Below are positions 58,870-64,000 of a stretch of 64,000 bases of DNA, one piece after another. Positions within the stretch are counted from its first letter, which is position 1; every line of letters starts with the position of its first letter. The position numbers and the translations under genes are program-made. Under the pieces are notes generated by a model. It worked only from the letters and a program-made list of their open reading frames with translations. It was not told the origin of the DNA and searched no databases. Origin of the DNA: Diphasiastrum complanatum (taxonomy: Eukaryota > Streptophyta > Lycopodiopsida > Lycopodiales > Lycopodiaceae); assembly GCA_029204225.1 (NCBI GenBank), contig CM055109.1:4056299-4120298 (forward strand), in the 5' to 3' direction.

Positions 58870-58882
58870 AGCTCTGATACCA
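58870..58882 (-). promoter_or_regulatory. PBS-like sequence at the outer edge of the K 3' LTR
   Basis: AGCTCTGATACCA is the reverse complement of TGGTATCAGAGCT. It lies outside the 3' LTR of K, where a PBS is not expected in a normal single element. Confidence 0.8.
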
Positions 58883-59744
58883 TGATAAATTTTACAGTTT
58901 TTAGGACAATAATGATTGTACTTTACAATCATAGAGAGTTATTGGTTGCTTAATCAATGAATCTATCAAGTTCTACACATTAGATCTTGATCTAGATTCA
59001 CTACACTTGGATTTAAGCAAGAGCAATGGATCAACACATCATTTTTTAGTGAGAGCGGCTTCACACGTGTGGAGTACTGTCCACTGTACGGACTGCACCT
59101 GAAACAACAAGTACAATGATACTAGATAGCAATCATGCATAAAAATCACAAGACAAATGACTAGAAATCTCACAAAAGTGTAGAGTGCAAAAGTCTCATC
59201 AATTTTCTTAGCAAAATGATGATCCTTTTATGGATCAAGTACATCCATGAGTCTGGTACAGTCCAGCAGGCCTTCACACGTGTGAAGAGTGCCACATCAC
59301 TCATATCTATCCATTTGATCCATCCTTGATCCTTATCCAATAGTTGACCTTCTAGAATATGACTAAAATCCAAAAAGCTAGTCTCCTAGAATATAGGAAT
59401 ATTCCCTACAAAATAGGATCTAAGGAAAATGGTCAACTCTTATCTTCTAGTACTCTATACACACATGTGAACATCCACTTGCCATGTGGGAGCATTTACT
59501 CATGCACATGCAAGGAAAAGCTAATTTGTAGGTGACTAGTCAACTTGACTAAAAACTAGTCATTTCATGTTCACACTAACTAGAATGATACAAAATCAAT
59601 TTGGATATATACAAACATGAAAAGTACATCCTTTCACACATGGGAACATGCTCCACACGTGTGAAATCATATCATCAACATATTCTAATGTTTGATCAAT
59701 ATTTACATGAACCAATGTCAAGTGAGAAGTGACAATTTTCAACA
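58883..59744 (-). mobile_element. 3' LTR of Copia K (minus strand, 862 bp)
   Basis: In the element's sense it runs TGTTGAAAATTGTCACTTC ... GTAAAATTTATCA. The inverted PPT (CTCCTCCTCAC, 59745-59755) lies next to its start. CACACGTGTG occurs at 59062-59071, 59275-59284 and 59654-59663, three copies in one LTR. Confidence 0.9.
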
Positions 59745-59757
59745 CTCCTCCTCACTT

Positions 59758-62700
59758 CTAACTTGGCAAATCTAGTGTACATCTATCTACAATTCCAAGA
59801 GCATATCTTAACTTAAAAAATGGATCTTTGGACAATGGTTTGGTTAAGATATCAGCTATGCATTCGGATGATGGTACATGATGTAGTTGCACTTCCTTGG
59901 ATTGTACCTTCTCCCTCACAAAGTGGTGAGCTATCTCAATATGCTTTGTTCTAGCATGGAAGATAGGATTTGAAGCAATTTGTTGAGAAGCTTGATTGTC
60001 ACAAAATATGTAAGGGATCTCCTCGGCCTCTAGCACATGTAGTTCCATCAAGAGTCTTCTTAGCCATAAGAGCTCTTTGGTTGTTGAAGTCAATGCCTTG
60101 TACTCGGCTTCACAAGAAGATAGTGAGATTGTATCTTGCTTTTTGGAAAGCCAAGATATCACTCCTCCACAAAGAAATGTTGCAAATGCACTAATGGACT
60201 TCCTATCCATCTTGTCACCTGCAAAATCTGAATCCGAGTAGGCTCTCAAGTGCAAGTTAGATCCTTCATAAAGTATACCAAAAAATCTAGTACTAGAAAC
60301 ATATCTAAGTACTCTCTTGGCACTTTTCCAATGATGAATTAAAGGAGCTTGCATACTTTGACTCAACTTGCTTACACAAAAACTTAAGTCAGGTCTAGTG
60401 ATGGTTAAATAGATTAGAGAGCCTATAAGCTTCCTAAAGAGAGTGATGTCCTCAAAGGATGCTTCATCACCTTCATTAGTTGCTTTCACAACATGCTCCA
60501 TAGGGGTGTCAATCCCCATACAATCTTTCATACCAAATCTTTCAAGAATGGAAGTAGCATACTTAGATTGACTTATGAAAGTACAATTGCTACTTCTAGA
60601 CACTTCTATCCAAAGTATAAACTTTAGGAAGCCTAGATCTACCATCTTGAACTCACTAGATAAGTCAACTTTTACTTTGCCTATGCCATCATCATCATTT
60701 CCTGTCATAATGATGTCATCAACATAAAGAACCAAAATGATGATCTTTCCTTCATTACATTTGAAATATAAAGAAGGTTCATAAGCACTTAGTACAAAGC
60801 CAAGGGAATAGAGAAAATCATGCAACCTAGAGTACCAAGCTCTAGGTGCTTGCTTCAAGCCATATAGGCTCTTCCTTAAGTAGCACACCTTTTGCTCCTC
60901 ACCAATCTTGATGAAGCCCTCGGGTTGCATCATGTAGATTTCCTCTTCTAAGAAGCCATTCAAGAAGGCATTTGTCACATCCATTTGGTAGAGATCCCAT
61001 TTGAACAAAGTAGCAATGCAAATGATTAATCTAATAGTTACAAGCTTAGCTACAGGTGCAAATGTTTCTTCATAATCCAATCCTTTTATTTGAAGAAATC
61101 CCTTAGCAACAAGCCTAGCTTTGTATTTACTAATAGATCCATCTTGATTGTACTTAATTCTATAAATCCACTTACATGCAAGTGGTTTCTTTCCTCTTGG
61201 AAGATTTACAAGATTCCAAGTATGATTTTCTTCTAATGCATCATACTCTACTTGCATTGCATCTCTCCAAACTTTAGATTTACATGCTTCTTCAAAAGAT
61301 GATGGTTCTTCAATCAATGTAGCTAAAAAAGAGTAAGAGGTAGAAGATGTAGAGCCTTCCTTTTGCTTTCCCTTGTCCACATAGGTAAGCCTTGAGGGCT
61401 CGGCCTTGCTCCTTGATGATCTTCTTGGCCCCTTTTGACTTGGATCCAAATCTCCATCCTCGGGTTTGTCATGATCCTCCTCGGGTTTGTCAAGATCCTC
61501 CTCGGATTTGTCAAGATCTTCAATGCACAATGGGTTAGATCCATTTGACAAGCTCTTAGCAAATTGTGACTCATCAAAAAGTACATCCTTGCTTACCTTT
61601 ACTTTCTTGGATGTAGGATCATATATCCTATATCCCTTGCTATTTTCTCCATAGCCAACAAAGATTCCTTTGAAGGAGGTAGCATCTTCTTTCCTTCTAG
61701 TCTCCAAAGGAATGTGTACATAACAAGTACATCCAAAGATCTTAAAATATTTTACATTGGGTTTCTTATCAAACAAGGCTTGATAAGGTGAGATCCCATC
61801 TATAGCACTACTAGGAAGTCTATTACACAAATAATTAGCACATGTTATGGCTTCTCCCCAAAATGAGATGGGAAGTGATGCATCAAGCCTCAAGGACTTT
61901 GCACACTCACATAGACTCCTATTTTTCCTCTCGGCCACCCCATTTTGTTGAGGGGTGTAGGAACAAGTGTATTGTAACTTAATACCATTGATCTCACAAA
62001 AGTCTTTCATTTTATTGGAGGTGTACTCTCCTCCATTATCACATCTTAGTGCTTTGATAGAAGTACTAAGTTGTTTCTCTACTAGAGACTTGAACTTAAT
62101 GAAAGCTTCATAAACAAGATTTTTCTTTGATAGTAACTCAATCCATGTGAATCTAGTACAATCATCTATAAAAGTTACATACATCAAGGCACCTCCATTA
62201 CTTGCATGTGAAAAACTATGTACATCAGAATGTATGAGATCCAAGGGAGAGAGAGATCTTGATGAAGATTTCTTGTAAGAAGATTTGTGTGACTTTGCAA
62301 GGCCACATGCCTCACACATTTTTCCACACTTCTTGAAAGCTCTTGGTAGGCCGAGAGCTAGTTCCTTGCTTGCCATTGACTCCATAGATTGAAGATTAGG
62401 ATGGCCTAATCTCTTATGCCAAAGCTCCACTTGAGTTAGCTCCTCCCTAGCCAAGTTCACACTTTCACTTGCAACATTAGCATCCAACTTGAAAAGTCTA
62501 CCTTGCTTAATGCCACTAGCTATGCACTTATCATTTTTCAAGATGGAACAAACTCCATTCTTGAAATGTACATCTAGTCCATTGTCCATTAATTGTCCTA
62601 CACTAAGCAAGTTTCTTGAAATGGTAGGAACATACAAAACATTATCTAGATCTATCCTTTTAGATGTGCCTAAACAAAGAGGTATAGATCCTATGCCATC

Positions 62701-63738
62701 TATCTTGCATGCTTGATCACTAGCAGTGTATATTGACTTCTTAGAGTCATTACAAGATAGAAGAGTAGAAAAATAATGCTTGTTAAAGGACATGTGGGAA
62801 CTAGCCCCACTATCTATCCACCATGTGTCTTGACTTGAAGTTGGTGTAGATGCAACCATTAAGGATGTGTTGAATCCATCCTCATATTCTTCCTCTTGAG
62901 CAATGTTCCCTTGATCTCCTTTGGCTTGTTGATTCTTCTTCAAGTAGCATTCTGAGGCAAAGTGTCCTTTCTTTCCACAAAAGAAACACTTTAGTTTTGC
63001 CTTGTTCTTCACTTTGCCTTTGGAGGTAGATCCTCCATTCTTCATCTCGGCCTCCTTGCCTTGATTTTTCTTGAATGGATTTTGCTTTTTCTTGCCTTTA
63101 GATGTAAAGTTAGCTTTCTCCTCTCCTCCATTAAGTGACATGCTATCCATTCTTGTCTTGAGGTGTAGAAGCCTACTCTCCTCGGCCACAAGAACATTGT
63201 GCAACTTTTCAATGGATGGAAGAGAGTCTTGAATGGCAAATGATTGGACTAAGTTGGTAAACTCATCACTTAGACCATTCAAAATGATTTGTACTAGTTC
63301 TTGATCTTGGATCTTCTCTCCTATTGCACTTAACTCCTTGTTAAGAGATTTGATCCTAAGAACATACTCTTGTCCACTCTCTCCACTTCCTTTCATGCTT
63401 TGGAAAACTTGATTTCTTAGCATGAGGATTCTTGAAGTATTGTTGGATTCATAAATGCTCTTTAATGAATCCCAAGCCTCTTTGGATGAGGTACAAGAAG
63501 ACACCTCTTTCAAGAGGTCATTGCATACATTTAACTTTATGCAATGTAGAGCTAATCTTGCTCTCTTCTTGTATTTGGCTTGTTCTTGGGGAGTTTGAGG
63601 CTCTTCCTCTACTCCTTGAACTATGTCATATAGATCATGGATCACTAGGAGTGATTCCATTCTCACTTTCCAAATGGAATAATTTGTGGAAGTGAGTCTC
63701 TCACTTGATTCCATCAAATATCCACCCATGGATGACAT
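59758..63738 (-). CDS. Copia K gag-pol polyprotein, 1326 codons, intact
   Basis: Single open frame in the same lineage as J. Gag (NYSIWKVRMESLLVIHDLYD, LALHCIKLNVCNDLLKE), CCHC knuckle CFFCGKKGHFASEC near residue 250, protease WWIDSGASSHMS near 305, integrase zinc region ELWHKRLGHPN ... CEACGLAKSHK, catalytic Asp in LIHSDVHS (~500), Asp in LRCDNGGEYTS and Glu in NGVAERKNRS, RT with YKARLVAKGFLQ and LYVDDIIMTG (~1004), RNase H with YSDSDFAGDKMD, SSCEAEYKAL and HARTKHIEIAHHF. An acidic repeat (units like EDLDKPEED) lies between integrase and RT and is expanded relative to J. Usual FILGIEV reads FILWIEV. The start MSSMGGYL is preceded by a leader at 63739-64000. Confidence 0.95.
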   Translation of the reverse strand: MSSMGGYLMESSERLTSTNYSIWKVRMESLLVIHDLYDIVQGVEEEPQTPQEQAKYKKRARLALHCIKLNVCNDLLKEVSSCTSSKEAWDSLKSIYESNNTSRILMLRNQVFQSMKGSGESGQEYVLRIKSLNKELSAIGEKIQDQELVQIILNGLSDEFTNLVQSFAIQDSLPSIEKLHNVLVAEESRLLHLKTRMDSMSLNGGEEKANFTSKGKKKQNPFKKNQGKEAEMKNGGSTSKGKVKNKAKLKCFFCGKKGHFASECYLKKNQQAKGDQGNIAQEEEYEDGFNTSLMVASTPTSSQDTWWIDSGASSHMSFNKHYFSTLLSCNDSKKSIYTASDQACKIDGIGSIPLCLGTSKRIDLDNVLYVPTISRNLLSVGQLMDNGLDVHFKNGVCSILKNDKCIASGIKQGRLFKLDANVASESVNLAREELTQVELWHKRLGHPNLQSMESMASKELALGLPRAFKKCGKMCEACGLAKSHKSSYKKSSSRSLSPLDLIHSDVHSFSHASNGGALMYVTFIDDCTRFTWIELLSKKNLVYEAFIKFKSLVEKQLSTSIKALRCDNGGEYTSNKMKDFCEINGIKLQYTCSYTPQQNGVAERKNRSLCECAKSLRLDASLPISFWGEAITCANYLCNRLPSSAIDGISPYQALFDKKPNVKYFKIFGCTCYVHIPLETRRKEDATSFKGIFVGYGENSKGYRIYDPTSKKVKVSKDVLFDESQFAKSLSNGSNPLCIEDLDKSEEDLDKPEEDHDKPEDGDLDPSQKGPRRSSRSKAEPSRLTYVDKGKQKEGSTSSTSYSFLATLIEEPSSFEEACKSKVWRDAMQVEYDALEENHTWNLVNLPRGKKPLACKWIYRIKYNQDGSISKYKARLVAKGFLQIKGLDYEETFAPVAKLVTIRLIICIATLFKWDLYQMDVTNAFLNGFLEEEIYMMQPEGFIKIGEEQKVCYLRKSLYGLKQAPRAWYSRLHDFLYSLGFVLSAYEPSLYFKCNEGKIIILVLYVDDIIMTGNDDDGIGKVKVDLSSEFKMVDLGFLKFILWIEVSRSSNCTFISQSKYATSILERFGMKDCMGIDTPMEHVVKATNEGDEASFEDITLFRKLIGSLIYLTITRPDLSFCVSKLSQSMQAPLIHHWKSAKRVLRYVSSTRFFGILYEGSNLHLRAYSDSDFAGDKMDRKSISAFATFLCGGVISWLSKKQDTISLSSCEAEYKALTSTTKELLWLRRLLMELHVLEAEEIPYIFCDNQASQQIASNPIFHARTKHIEIAHHFVREKVQSKEVQLHHVPSSECIADILTKPLSKDPFFKLRYALGIVDRCTLDLPS

Positions 63739-64000
63739 TTTAGAATGAATGCTCTTTTAAAAATCACAAAGATTTTTGAATTTTAAAAGATCTATGAAGT
63801 GGCCTAAAGCTTACTAGAATGCCTATAGGCTTGTCTCTATCAAACTAACACACAAGCTTGAATGATACTCAAAGATCTTACCAAAAATTTCTAGCTTTCA
63901 CTCTCACAAAAAAAATTGCTTTACACTTTTCTTAGAGATTTCACTTCAACTAAGGATCTGAACAAATCAGCCTCTTAGATCTGATCTTAGACTCTAAAAA
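63739..64000 (-). other. Leader of Copia K; 5' LTR beyond window
   Basis: No PBS or LTR is reached before the window ends, as expected given the ~800-bp leader of Copia J. Confidence 0.75.

Overview
This is nuclear DNA from a land plant with a large, repeat-rich genome. The evidence is a spliced cytosolic GAPDH gene with plant-type introns, many Ty1/Copia LTR retrotransposons primed by initiator tRNA-Met (TGGTATCAGAGC), fewer Ty3/Gypsy elements, and almost no other host genes. Copia dominance and the dispersed gene family described below would suit a non-seed plant (fern, lycophyte, bryophyte) or a gymnosperm, but the window does not settle this.

Layout. 1-6960: decayed Copia pieces, including a 3' LTR with a 33-bp CCAAT-box array. 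6978-10518: the only intact host gene, GapC (12 exons, 339 codons), with a TATA box, a four-base coding first exon and a G-quadruplex motif in intron 1. 10519-16540: Copia RT debris and element A (5' LTR, PBS, broken polyprotein). 16860-18720: remnants of an unnamed intron-containing gene family ('U') and exon-like pieces on the minus strand. 18722-23362: a scrapyard of Copia and Gypsy pieces in both orientations. 23363-34197: a tandem array of one Copia family (F) with three LTRs and three internal regions. 34199-37112: 5' ends of elements G and B. 37113-39880: a second, partly inverted copy of family U. 39890-44790: minus-strand Copia H and Gypsy RT. 44800-45170: a Copia RT scrap joined to a histone H3 fragment that looks centromeric (CENH3-like). 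46796-58868: Gypsy element L, whose leader holds satellite-like repeats and a fragment of a bacterial-type N4/N6 DNA methyltransferase, and whose gag is split by the intact Copia J. 58883-64000: Copia K on the minus strand, intact polyprotein, 5' LTR beyond the window.

How it works together. Copia J (two near-identical LTRs, 5-bp target duplication, 1322-codon ORF) and K (1326-codon ORF) look recent and possibly autonomous. The older families are broken by stops, deletions, nesting and LTR recombination. LTRs of several Copia families share a CACACGTGTG palindrome containing a G-box. The observations most worth following are the two non-transposon fragments (methyltransferase, CENH3-like histone), the duplicated U family, the GapC Cys-to-Gly change beside the catalytic cysteine, and the unusual LTR/PBS structures in F, G and K. 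All identifications are from reading the sequence; no database search was run.
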